Shown piece after piece: positions 37,308 through 44,446 of a DNA stretch of 64,000 nucleotides. A program made the position numbers and the translations under genes. Where the stretch lies: NCBI GenBank assembly GCA_000350305.1, contig CP002916.1, positions 930,001 to 994,000 on the forward strand. The letters are read 5' to 3'. The notes beneath the pieces are model-generated. The model did not search any database, had not been told where the DNA came from, and saw only the letters and a list, made by a program, of their open reading frames with translations. Origin of the DNA: Thermoplasmatales archaeon BRNA1. Its GTDB lineage: Archaea > Thermoplasmatota > Thermoplasmata > Methanomassiliicoccales > Methanomethylophilaceae. The stretch's first letter is position 1. Each line of letters begins with the position of its first letter.

Positions 37308-39435
37308 GCTTCCGCCGTAGACGAACCCGACAGATTCCTCCTTTCATGTCGATGGTTATCTTACCCCCCTTCATCGAGGTGTACTCAGACACGGTCCACG
37401 TATCGTAACCGGCACCGAACAGCATTCCGATGTGTGGGTCCTCGTCTACCAGTATGTGAACCGAGTCGGCGGCACTCCTGTCCTTGTCCTTTACCCCGTC
37501 GGTAATAGTTCCGCAGGCGACATGTCTCACTTCCGACTTTCCGGTGATCTCCAGATAAGTGGACTTCGTAACGGAATCGTACTGACGGCCACCTCCCTGC
37601 ACATCAAAAACAGACGACTTCCCGGTGATGAACAGGTGGGAAGAACCGTAGAGTGTCTTGCTGTACGAACCGCCGAGGACCATGCTAGACTCGTCTAGGT
37701 ACCAATTATCAGGATGTTCGTGTCCGACCGCCCGGTCCTCATATCTGTCCCCGACCGAGTTGAGACCGGTCGCGTAGACGTACGAACCGCCGTCCAATTC
37801 GGGCGGATTCGAATACTTATTGTCCTTTACACCATAGTGAACACTGTTCGAAGCACTTCCGTAAAGTGCACCGATGACGGTGGCTTTCTTGATTACTATG
37901 TATGTCGACAGAGGATTATTATTGCTTCCTACATCGCCTCCGGCCCCTGCTATATGGCAGAATGTTCCGGAATGGATGATTAAATATGACGCAATCTTCG
38001 TCTTTGTATTGCCGAGAGCCTCATTCGACTCGGATACAATCTTCTTGTCCACCTCGATGGACTGAGTAACGGAGTTTGTTCCGCCATAGATTGACGGAGC
38101 ACCGAGCAGGTTGACCACATGCCCCTTCAGCGAGGTGATACCAACTCCGACGATTAAACGGTGATACTTCGCATCGATGATCTTGCCTGGTGAACTGCCG
38201 ACCCTGTTACCACAATCTGCCCCCTGCTTGAGATTAACGTTATCGATAGTGACGTCTCCGCCCATCGTCAGACTGTAGGCCGTAATACCAATCGTGACGG
38301 GTCTGTTGATGTTCAGACTGCGATAAGTCCCCGTAGGCAGATTGTCCGAAGTCGCAGAAACATTCCCATTGAGCACATAAATGGTGGCGAACATACTCTT
38401 GGCATTAGACACCTGGTACGAGCTGCCGTTCCATGTGTAATGGGTGCCGGCAGTGAATTGTGCGTTACTCAGTGATCCGATCTCCCTATAGGGGTTCAGA
38501 CCCTCGAACATGATAGAGGTCTTCAGGGCCCCGTCAACGACGTCGGTGACAGCGTCCTTACGTTGAACCGTGTTGTCTACGAAAAGATCTGGAACGACCC
38601 AATCGGCATACAGATTAGTGACGGTCGAGGGCACGACATCCCCCGGATACACCAGATTGGACTTGGTGGTAACTATTCCATCCTCGATTACGTCAGCGTT
38701 GACGTTGGTTGCAGAAGTGGAGTTGGTATGCCAACCTGCGAACACCTTGTTCACGACAATCTTGCTGAAATCAAGGGTAAATTCAATATTCAGATTGCCC
38801 GTGGCGGAGATATCGGTAGAACTGCACTCTCCGCTGTAGATCTTTCCCACGATATCGTATTCGCCGACCGGCTTGGAGACTTCGATAATGACGGTGTCGA
38901 ACTTGTAGTAGGCTGTCGTGAAGACACCTATATCGAACCTATCCGATGAGATTCTGAAAACCTCGGTTCCAGAGTTAAGTTCCGATATGTCCTCGATACC
39001 TCCGATGGATATCTTTCCATCATTCTCGGACATGTTGTAAGAAACCGAAACGTTCCCGTTGAGACCCGCTAGATTGACTCCGACGTCCGCCGGATTGACG
39101 GTCACACGGTCACCGACCCAGTTGGAGACTGTCCCGACGGGTTCATCTACGTTTCCCTTCCAGTACGTCGGATTGTACTCTGTGGCTGCAATCCCATAGT
39201 ACCTTGCCACCATTGTCACGGCTGGGTGTTGGCCCTCCCCGTTGCCCTCATCCTGGTATTTGTGGTACGTGATGGACTTCTGCCCGTTACCTGCGATGAC
39301 ATCATTATCGGAACCTGACGAACCTCCATGGGCAAAAATAACGAGCCCGGCGCTGAGGAGGAGCACAGCTACCAATAGGACGGATGCGTACTGCATCTTC
39401 CTCTTGTTGGATCCGGATCCGGTAGCTCTCGTCAT
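37237..39435 (-). CDS. Giant repeat-rich surface protein, 5' part with signal peptide
   Basis: 732 codons. A clear signal sequence (KRKMQYASVLLVAVLLLSAGLVIFA) shows export. An Ig/InlB-like segment (YKFDTVIIEV..., VFAGWHTNSTSATNV) and a pectate-lyase-like region (TGTYRSLNINRPVTIG...) follow. After IDMKGG the reading frame leaves the repeat pattern and ends in a basic out-of-character tail (CRVRLRRKHAWNRRY). The +1 frame continues the repeats directly (VGFVYGGSMRG). The whole locus 39435-28593 would encode about 3,610 residues if one base were removed. Confidence 0.7.
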   Translation of the reverse strand: MTRATGSGSNKRKMQYASVLLVAVLLLSAGLVIFAHGGSSGSDNDVIAGNGQKSITYHKYQDEGNGEGQHPAVTMVARYYGIAATEYNPTYWKGNVDEPVGTVSNWVGDRVTVNPADVGVNLAGLNGNVSVSYNMSENDGKISIGGIEDISELNSGTEVFRISSDRFDIGVFTTAYYKFDTVIIEVSKPVGEYDIVGKIYSGECSSTDISATGNLNIEFTLDFSKIVVNKVFAGWHTNSTSATNVNADVIEDGIVTTKSNLVYPGDVVPSTVTNLYADWVVPDLFVDNTVQRKDAVTDVVDGALKTSIMFEGLNPYREIGSLSNAQFTAGTHYTWNGSSYQVSNAKSMFATIYVLNGNVSATSDNLPTGTYRSLNINRPVTIGITAYSLTMGGDVTIDNVNLKQGADCGNRVGSSPGKIIDAKYHRLIVGVGITSLKGHVVNLLGAPSIYGGTNSVTQSIEVDKKIVSESNEALGNTKTKIASYLIIHSGTFCHIAGAGGDVGSNNNPLSTYIVIKKATVIGALYGSASNSVHYGVKDNKYSNPPELDGGSYVYATGLNSVGDRYEDRAVGHEHPDNWYLDESSMVLGGSYSKTLYGSSHLFITGKSSVFDVQGGGRQYDSVTKSTYLEITGKSEVRHVACGTITDGVKDKDRSAADSVHILVDEDPHIGMLFGAGYDTWTVSEYTSMKGGKITIDMKGGICRVRLRRKHAWNRRYRLHACRYFHYNLRWNC
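37335..37336 (-). other. Frameshift position in the giant surface-protein gene
   Basis: Minus-strand GGAGGAATCTG. Removing one of the two A residues restores a continuous frame reading IDMKGGSVGFVYGGS, which matches the repeat consensus. It is either a real inactivating or phase-variable indel, or a sequencing or assembly error. The site AAAGGAGG also resembles an internal Shine-Dalgarno sequence, so programmed shifting cannot be excluded. Confidence 0.65.
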
Positions 39436-39630
39436 ACTCCCACCACGAAAAGGTTTGCGCGCGTAATATATTCAAGAGAAGATACTCACTATTTATAGGT
39501 TGCTCAGTACAACCCCAGTCAAAATCGTATTGTGTACAAGTATTCGGTCCAAACATTGTATTGTGTAAAATATTATGACACGTTCGGAAACAATGTGAGG
39601 AATGTGCCAGAAGGGACAAAATGTTTCAGA
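39436..39630. promoter_or_regulatory. Region upstream of the giant surface-protein gene
   Basis: 195 bases, AT-rich. It holds several A/T stretches (for example GTAATATATTC near 39464-39474 and TATTTATAGG near 39490-39499) that could be the promoter of the minus-strand giant gene. One TCTGGCAC octamer lies at 39604-39611 (minus orientation). Confidence 0.4.
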
Positions 39631-39648
39631 CCGGCCGAAGCCGGCCGG
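39631..39648 (-). terminator. Hairpin after the 32-residue membrane peptide
   Basis: Minus strand CCGGCCG-GCTT-CGGCCGG, a perfect 7-bp stem 1 nt after the stop codon at 39650-39652. Confidence 0.6.
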
Positions 39649-39649
39649 A

Positions 39650-39748
39650 TCAGCGTTTTTTCTTGCTCGCGTTGACGATGAATATGCAGGCAAGATAGGC
39701 CGCGGATGCGATCAGGAGGACCCCGAAGGATGCGAAATCGATTCCCAT
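39650..39748 (-). CDS. Single-span membrane micropeptide (32 residues)
   Basis: A short Asp-containing N-terminus, a single hydrophobic helix (ASFGVLLIASAAYLACIFIV) and a basic C-terminal tail NASKKKR: a textbook N-out/C-in membrane peptide. Support for a real gene comes from context. GGAG lies 3-6 nt before the ATG, a TATA-like GATATATACC lies at about 39769-39778, and a strong hairpin follows the stop. Function unknown; no similar peptide is recognised. Confidence 0.55.
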   Translation of the reverse strand: MGIDFASFGVLLIASAAYLACIFIVNASKKKR

Positions 39749-39937
39749 GCTCCTGCATCCTGCTGTTGGTATATATCCTTGCTTATTCGGTTTCCAGCAA
39801 TTATTCGCCGATAAACGCAGACTGCATACGAAATTCGTAGAAATACGTGGATATTCGTAACAAAACTGGCAGTTTTCCAGCAAAAAATGGATTATTTCGT
39901 GCACAACGTTTTATAGCGAAAAAAGATGGGGGTGGCA

Positions 39938-40873
39938 ATGGTCTACGATGTCATCATAATCGGCGCCGGTCCGGCTGGACTCACCGCAGGGATCTACGCC
40001 AGGTCAAAAATGATGAAGACTCTGATCCTCGACTCCGGAAGGGTCGGCGGTCAGCTCGTCGCGCTCTATCCCGAGAAGGGTATCCACAACTACCCCGGGT
40101 TCGAGACCATCCAGGCCAGAAAGCTTTCCGACAAGCTCTACGCCCAGGCGGAGTCGCTGGAATGCGACATCCGCGAGAACGAGCCCGTGGACACCATCGA
40201 GAACGGGGACCAGAAGCTCCTGGTCACCACCCCGAACGGCACCTATGAGGGAATGTCCGTCATCGTCGCCATCGGAATGGGGAGGTTCACCCCCAAGAGG
40301 ATGGGTGCCGAGGGAGAGGACAGGCTCGAGGGCAAGGGGGTCTCCTATATCCTCCCCGTGAAGGAGGAGCTCGTAGGTAAGAAGGTCGTCCTTTTCGGCG
40401 GAGGGAATTCCGCCATCGACATGTCCCTCATCGCAGACTCCGTCACCGACACCACCATCGTGCACCGCCGCGCTGAGTTCAGGGCGGACGAGATCAGCGT
40501 CAAGAACCTCGACGAAAGCAATGTCCGCAAGATCATGAACGCCAGTGTCAAGTCCTTCAACGGAGAGGAGAAGCTGGAGAGCATCACCCTCGAGCAGGAG
40601 GGCAAGGAGCTCGTCATCCCCGCGGACCTCGCTGTCGTCAACATCGGGATCACCGCGGACCTCGGGGTCCTTAAGAAGTGGAACCTCGACCTCACCGAGA
40701 ACGGCTACATCAAGACCGGGCTCGACATGAGCACCAGCAGGCCCGGCATCTTCGCATGCGGCGATGCCGTTGACTACCCCGGCAAGTACAAACAGATCAT
40801 CACCGCCTGCGGTGAGGCCGCGACGGCAACCGTCGCCGCCTACAAATTCGTGAAGAAGCCTTATTGGGCCTGA
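39938..40873 (+). CDS. Thioredoxin-reductase-like FAD/NADP oxidoreductase without redox cysteines (ferredoxin-NADP reductase type)
   Basis: 311 residues from ATG 39938 (GGGGGTGG upstream); ATG 39926 is an alternative. FAD-binding GAGPAGLTAGIYA at the N-terminus, NAD(P)-binding FGGGNSAIDMS in the middle, and FAD motif GIFACGDAVDYPGKYKQIITACGEA near the end. The active-site CxxC expected in thioredoxin reductase just before the NADP domain is absent; the segment reads GVSYILPVKEELVGKK. The protein is therefore not a disulfide reductase. It resembles the TrxR-like ferredoxin/flavodoxin-NADP reductases (YumC type), and three ferredoxin genes follow on the other strand. Confidence 0.75.
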   Translation: MVYDVIIIGAGPAGLTAGIYARSKMMKTLILDSGRVGGQLVALYPEKGIHNYPGFETIQARKLSDKLYAQAESLECDIRENEPVDTIENGDQKLLVTTPNGTYEGMSVIVAIGMGRFTPKRMGAEGEDRLEGKGVSYILPVKEELVGKKVVLFGGGNSAIDMSLIADSVTDTTIVHRRAEFRADEISVKNLDESNVRKIMNASVKSFNGEEKLESITLEQEGKELVIPADLAVVNIGITADLGVLKKWNLDLTENGYIKTGLDMSTSRPGIFACGDAVDYPGKYKQIITACGEAATATVAAYKFVKKPYWA

Positions 40874-40891
40874 CTCATAAAATTAATGTCT

Positions 40892-40920
40892 GGCACATCT
40901 CTTTTTCTGTGAGATGTGCC
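40892..40920. terminator. Bidirectional terminator between the FNR-like and ferredoxin genes
   Basis: GGCACATCTC (40892-40901), a 9-nt loop, and GAGATGTGCC (40911-40920) form a perfect 10-bp stem, followed by TGTTTTTCTG on the plus strand. The minus strand also has a T-rich flank. One TCTGGCAC octamer overlaps the left arm. Confidence 0.7.
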
Positions 40921-40935
40921 TGTTTTTCTGCTGTT

Positions 40936-41106
40936 TCAGTCGCTGGGTTCGATTGCGCCGGACGGACACTCGTCGACGCAGGCATCGCACTCGACGCATT
41001 TTGCCTCGTCGATGACTGCGACGTCCTTGATCTCGATGGCATCGTTCGGACAGACATCCGCACAATTGCCGCACCCTACGCATTTGTCCTCAATCACTTT
41101 GGGCAT
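40936..41106 (-). CDS. 2[4Fe-4S] ferredoxin
   Basis: 56 residues, [20 protein letters not shown] ... [13 protein letters not shown]. The cysteines are C9, C12, C15, C19 and C37, C40, C43, C47, the full ligand set for two clusters. First of three tandem ferredoxin genes reading leftwards, ending at a shared bidirectional terminator. Low-potential electron carrier, possibly for reductive corrinoid activation and anabolic reductases. Confidence 0.92.
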   Translation of the reverse strand: MPKVIEDKCVGCGNCADVCPNDAIEIKDVAVIDEAKCVECDACVDECPSGAIEPSD

Positions 41107-41165
41107 GAGGGAAGAATCGGGTTCAAATTATAAAACAAATCCGCGAGGGTAAATAGGAAAAAGAA

Positions 41166-41181
41166 GGCATCCGGAGATGCC
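41166..41181 (-). terminator. Hairpin and U-tract after second ferredoxin gene
   Basis: Minus strand GGCATC-TCCG-GATGCC followed by TTCTTTTTCC, 15 nt after the stop of the ferredoxin ending at 41197. Confidence 0.7.
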
Positions 41182-41196
41182 TAGGTTTATTGAGAA

Positions 41197-41361
41197 TCAG
41201 TTCTCGATAGCGTCGGAGTTGCACTCGTCGACGCAGGCGCCGCAGTCGACGCACTTGGAGTCGTCGATGACTGCGACATCGTCGATGGTGATTGCTCCCT
41301 CGGGGCACACATCGGCGCATGCTCCGCAGGCAACACAGTTCTCAGCGATGATCTTAGGCAT
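41197..41361 (-). CDS. 2[4Fe-4S] ferredoxin
   Basis: 54 residues, MPKIIAENCVACGACADVCP ... KCVDCGACVDECNSDAIEN, with all eight cluster cysteines. It is nearly identical to the third copy (41371-41535) except for a few positions, which points to a recent tandem duplication. The next gene is only 9 nt upstream. Confidence 0.92.
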   Translation of the reverse strand: MPKIIAENCVACGACADVCPEGAITIDDVAVIDDSKCVDCGACVDECNSDAIEN

Positions 41362-41370
41362 TTTGTTCCC

Positions 41371-41535
41371 TCAGTTCTCGATGGCGTCGGAGGAGCACTC
41401 GTCGACGCAGGCTCCGCAGTCGATGCATTTGGAGTCGTCGATGACTGCAACGTCCTCCATGGTGATTGCTCCCTCGGGGCAGGCGTCTGCGCATGCTCCG
41501 CAGGCAACACAGTTCTCAGCGATGATCTTAGGCAT
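41371..41535 (-). CDS. 2[4Fe-4S] ferredoxin
   Basis: 54 residues, MPKIIAENCVACGACADACP ... KCIDCGACVDECSSDAIEN. Promoter-proximal copy of the three. Start at ATG 41535 by alignment with its tandem paralogues; an upstream ATG at 41556 would add seven unrelated residues. All eight cluster-ligand cysteines are present. Confidence 0.92.
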   Translation of the reverse strand: MPKIIAENCVACGACADACPEGAITMEDVAVIDDSKCIDCGACVDECSSDAIEN

Positions 41536-41681
41536 TGGTATACACCTATCGAACAATTATTCTTTCCAGTATTTAGGTGTTGGCTGGGTTTAGTTTTGAT
41601 TAAATTCGGTCTGCCTAATTATTTTATAAGTATTTCGGTAAGAAAACTAGTTTTTTATAAGGCCTAAATGATGGAAACCAC

Positions 41682-42719
41682 ATGATTTCGGTCGACGGAT
41701 ACGTGTGGGTGGAGGGCGGTTTTATCCGCGGGCATGCGTATTCCGACGGGAGTTCCCTGGAGATATCCGAAGGCCCCCTGGGAGGATCCCCGGATATCAG
41801 AGGCATCATCGTCCCGTCATTTGTCGACTGCCACACGCACTGCGCGGATGCGGGGGCCCGTCCATCACAGGGGATGTCCCTCGAGGAACTGGTCGCTCCT
41901 CCAGACGGACTTAAGCACAGATATTTGAGGGAAACGCCCCGCAGCAAACTTGTGAATGACATGTGCCAGTATGGAAAGGATGCTTTCAGGAACGGCGTAT
42001 CCGCCTTCATCGATTTCCGCGAAGGAGGCGTTGACGGATGCCGGATGCTGAGGGAGTCGGGGGCACAGGCCGCCGTATACGGAAGGCCGTCCTCCGCCGA
42101 AACCGACCCGAACGAGATAAGGGACATCCTGACCGTCGCCGACGGCATAGCGATATCGTCGGTATCCGACATCCCCCGCAGGACGGCTGAGATGATCGCT
42201 GACGTCTGCCGTAAGGAACGCAGACCGTTCGCCCTCCACGCAAGCGAAAGGGTCCGCGAGGACATCGATTTCATCCTGTCCCTGGAGCCCGCCTTCGTCG
42301 TCCACATGACCGAGGCGACCGCTGCTGACATGCGTGCCTGCGCCGAGAACGATGTCCCCATCGTAGCATGCCCCCGCTCCAATGCCTTCTTCGGTAAAAC
42401 GCCGAATCTGGCACTTATGATGGATTCCGGTGCGGAGATCTCATTGGGCACAGACAACGCGATGCTCTGCGACCCGGACATGAGGAAGGAGGCCCTGCTG
42501 GCCTCTGGCATTCTGGGTACCGGAGGCAGAAATGCCTCCGACGTCTGGAACTGTCTCTTCGGGTGTTCGAAGAAGATATTAAATCGCTCGGGAACGTATG
42601 TTACCAAAGTAGCGGAGGGCAGGACGATGGCTGTGCTGCCGTTCGAGGGGAGCGATCCGCTGAGCGCGCTCCGTTCGGATGCGTCCGTGACCCTTTTCCG
42701 CCGAGAGGAATCACCATGA
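41682..42719 (+). CDS. Amidohydrolase-superfamily protein (cytosine deaminase/chlorohydrolase type)
   Basis: 345 residues. Metal-dependent hydrolase fold: VDCHTHCADAG carries the HxH metal pair; ALHASE and FVVHMTEATA supply further His; SLGTDNAM has the catalytic Asp. An ATP-grasp or deaminase partner is not nearby, so the substrate (a deaminated or hydrolysed amine or cyclic amide) cannot be named. A TATA-like TTTTTATAAG lies at 41650-41659. The stop overlaps the UspA start by 4 bp (ATGA). Confidence 0.8.
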   Translation: MISVDGYVWVEGGFIRGHAYSDGSSLEISEGPLGGSPDIRGIIVPSFVDCHTHCADAGARPSQGMSLEELVAPPDGLKHRYLRETPRSKLVNDMCQYGKDAFRNGVSAFIDFREGGVDGCRMLRESGAQAAVYGRPSSAETDPNEIRDILTVADGIAISSVSDIPRRTAEMIADVCRKERRPFALHASERVREDIDFILSLEPAFVVHMTEATAADMRACAENDVPIVACPRSNAFFGKTPNLALMMDSGAEISLGTDNAMLCDPDMRKEALLASGILGTGGRNASDVWNCLFGCSKKILNRSGTYVTKVAEGRTMAVLPFEGSDPLSALRSDASVTLFRREESP

Positions 42720-43165
42720 GTTTCACCAAGATCCTGCTGCCCACCGACGGCCGCGTCTATACCAGTGCGGCGATCGGCAAGGGAATCGAGCTGGCGAAGA
42801 TATCCGGGGGCACAATTACCGCCCTGTACATACTCGACCAGTCCGTCTACTCGAACATGCCGATGGATGCCGCCATCGTCAACGTGTATCAGACCCTCGA
42901 GAAGGAGGGTCACGATGCCATGGACTACGTCAGGAAGAAGGCCGAGGAGGCCGGGGTCCAGTTCGAGGAGAAGATCGTCGAGGGCGTGCCCGCGGCGACC
43001 ATCAACTCCCTGTCCGCCGATTACGACATCGTCGTCATGGGCACCCTCGGCAGGACCGGCGTCAGCAAGGCACTCATGGGCAGCGTGGCGGAGAAGGTCA
43101 TAGAGGGCGCCAAGTGCCCCGTGATGGTCGTGCGCCCCTCCAAGGGAGAGCGAGCCTGCGCATAA
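42716..43165 (+). CDS. Universal stress protein (UspA family)
   Basis: 149 residues, start ATG 42716 overlapping the amidohydrolase stop. UspA fold: FTKILLPTDGR at the start, and the ATP-binding consensus GTLGRTGVSKALMGSVAEKVIEGAKCPVMVV (G-2x-G-9x-G-S type) near the end. A longer internal insertion (VYQTLEKEGHDAMDYVRKKAEEAG) distinguishes it from the next copy. Stress or nucleotide-responsive regulator. Confidence 0.9.
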   Translation: MSFTKILLPTDGRVYTSAAIGKGIELAKISGGTITALYILDQSVYSNMPMDAAIVNVYQTLEKEGHDAMDYVRKKAEEAGVQFEEKIVEGVPAATINSLSADYDIVVMGTLGRTGVSKALMGSVAEKVIEGAKCPVMVVRPSKGERACA

Positions 43166-43209
43166 GATAAGAATAAGAAGGCAATAAGGGGAAAACAGAA
43201 GGTTGCACC

Positions 43210-43593
43210 ATGGACTTCCAGAACATCCTAGTTCCGACAGACGGCAGCGACAACACCAGGGCCGCCATCGAGAAGGCGTTCGAACTCGCCAGGATCGCTG
43301 GAGGACGCATAACGGCCCTCTACGTGAAGGACAAGGGTTCCTCGGACGGCACGGCATCCTCTGCCGTGTCCAAGGTCTCTCAGCTCGGGGAGCAGTACGG
43401 CGTCCCCGTCGAGGAGAGGATCGAATCCGGATCGCCCGCCGCCGTCATCGCCGGCATGTCCTCGGAATTCGACGTTATCGTCATGGGCACCCTCGGCAGG
43501 ACCGGTTTCAAGAAGGTCCTCGTCGGAAGCGTGGCCGAAACCGTCGTCAAGAACGCGGTCTGCCCGGTCATCGTGGTGAGAAAGACGGAGTGA
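43210..43593 (+). CDS. Universal stress protein (UspA family), second copy
   Basis: 127 residues: FQNILVPTDGSDNTRAAIEK and GTLGRTGFKKVLVGSVAETVVKNAVCPVIVV. Shorter paralogue of the preceding UspA with the same ATP-binding consensus. A purine-rich stretch (GGGGAAAACAGAAGG) lies upstream. Only 7 nt separate it from the CBS-domain gene that follows. Confidence 0.9.
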   Translation: MDFQNILVPTDGSDNTRAAIEKAFELARIAGGRITALYVKDKGSSDGTASSAVSKVSQLGEQYGVPVEERIESGSPAAVIAGMSSEFDVIVMGTLGRTGFKKVLVGSVAETVVKNAVCPVIVVRKTE

Positions 43594-43600
43594 ATTTAAG

Positions 43601-44446
43601 ATGAAGACTGTAGCAGACATCATGACGCCGGCACCCATCGTTGTTGAGGTGCCCGGCAACCGCAGCGACGCGATCAACCTAATGGTCAGGAACAAGCTCA
43701 CCGGACTCCCGGTGGTCCGCACCTCAGACGGCAAGCTCATGGGAATCGTATCCCGCCGCGACATCTTCCGCAAGTTCGATGAGGAACAGCTCTCCCTCAT
43801 CATGAAGAAGAACTGCGTCACCATCGGCCCCAACGAGCCCATCGAGGAGGCTGCGAGGAGATTCGCCATCAACAGGTTCCACAGACTCCCCGTCGTCGAC
43901 GGAGGGAAGCTCGTCGGGATCATCACTCCCACCGACCTGCTCAAGGAGATCAAGAACATGAAGACCGAGATGACCGCCGAGGACGTCATCTCCACCACCT
44001 GCGTCACCGCCTACGAAGGCGACCCCCTCGCATACATGGTGTCCGCCATGAGGATCAGCGATGTCTCCGCGATGCCCGTCCTGGACTCCAAGGGGGACCT
44101 CAGCGGAATCATCACCGACCGTGACCTGTTCAGCGACCAGCTGAACGATGAGGATGCCGCCCAGAAGCTCGGGATCAACGACCGCGAGCTCGTCGGCCTT
44201 AGGAACGTCCTCCCCCTCTTCTACACCGCAACCGGCAACTACTCCGCCGCGGAGGAGAAGACCGTCAGCGACTACATGGTCAGGTCCCCCACCACCGTCT
44301 TCCGCAAGACCCCCCTCAACGAGGTCGCCCGCATAATGCTCAAGTTCGACTTCGGACAGGTCCCCGTCCACGGAACCAAGGACGAGCTCGTCGGCATGAT
44401 CTACGACGTCGACGTTCTCCGCGCCATGTTCAAGGTGAACGAATGA
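43601..44446 (+). CDS. Four-CBS-domain protein
   Basis: 281 residues, essentially nothing but four CBS motifs (MTPAPIVVEVPG..., CVTIGPNEPIEEAA..., STTCVTAYEGDPLAYM..., MVRSPTTVFRKTPLNEVA...). These proteins bind adenine nucleotides or SAM and act as energy or metabolite sensors. The ATGA overlap with glyS (44443) suggests translational coupling to glycyl-tRNA synthetase. Confidence 0.88.
   Translation: MKTVADIMTPAPIVVEVPGNRSDAINLMVRNKLTGLPVVRTSDGKLMGIVSRRDIFRKFDEEQLSLIMKKNCVTIGPNEPIEEAARRFAINRFHRLPVVDGGKLVGIITPTDLLKEIKNMKTEMTAEDVISTTCVTAYEGDPLAYMVSAMRISDVSAMPVLDSKGDLSGIITDRDLFSDQLNDEDAAQKLGINDRELVGLRNVLPLFYTATGNYSAAEEKTVSDYMVRSPTTVFRKTPLNEVARIMLKFDFGQVPVHGTKDELVGMIYDVDVLRAMFKVNE

Noticed and set aside
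41624-43357. Minus-strand open frame over the amidohydrolase and UspA genes
   Set aside because: Overlaps three well-supported plus-strand genes; product has no recognisable domain.
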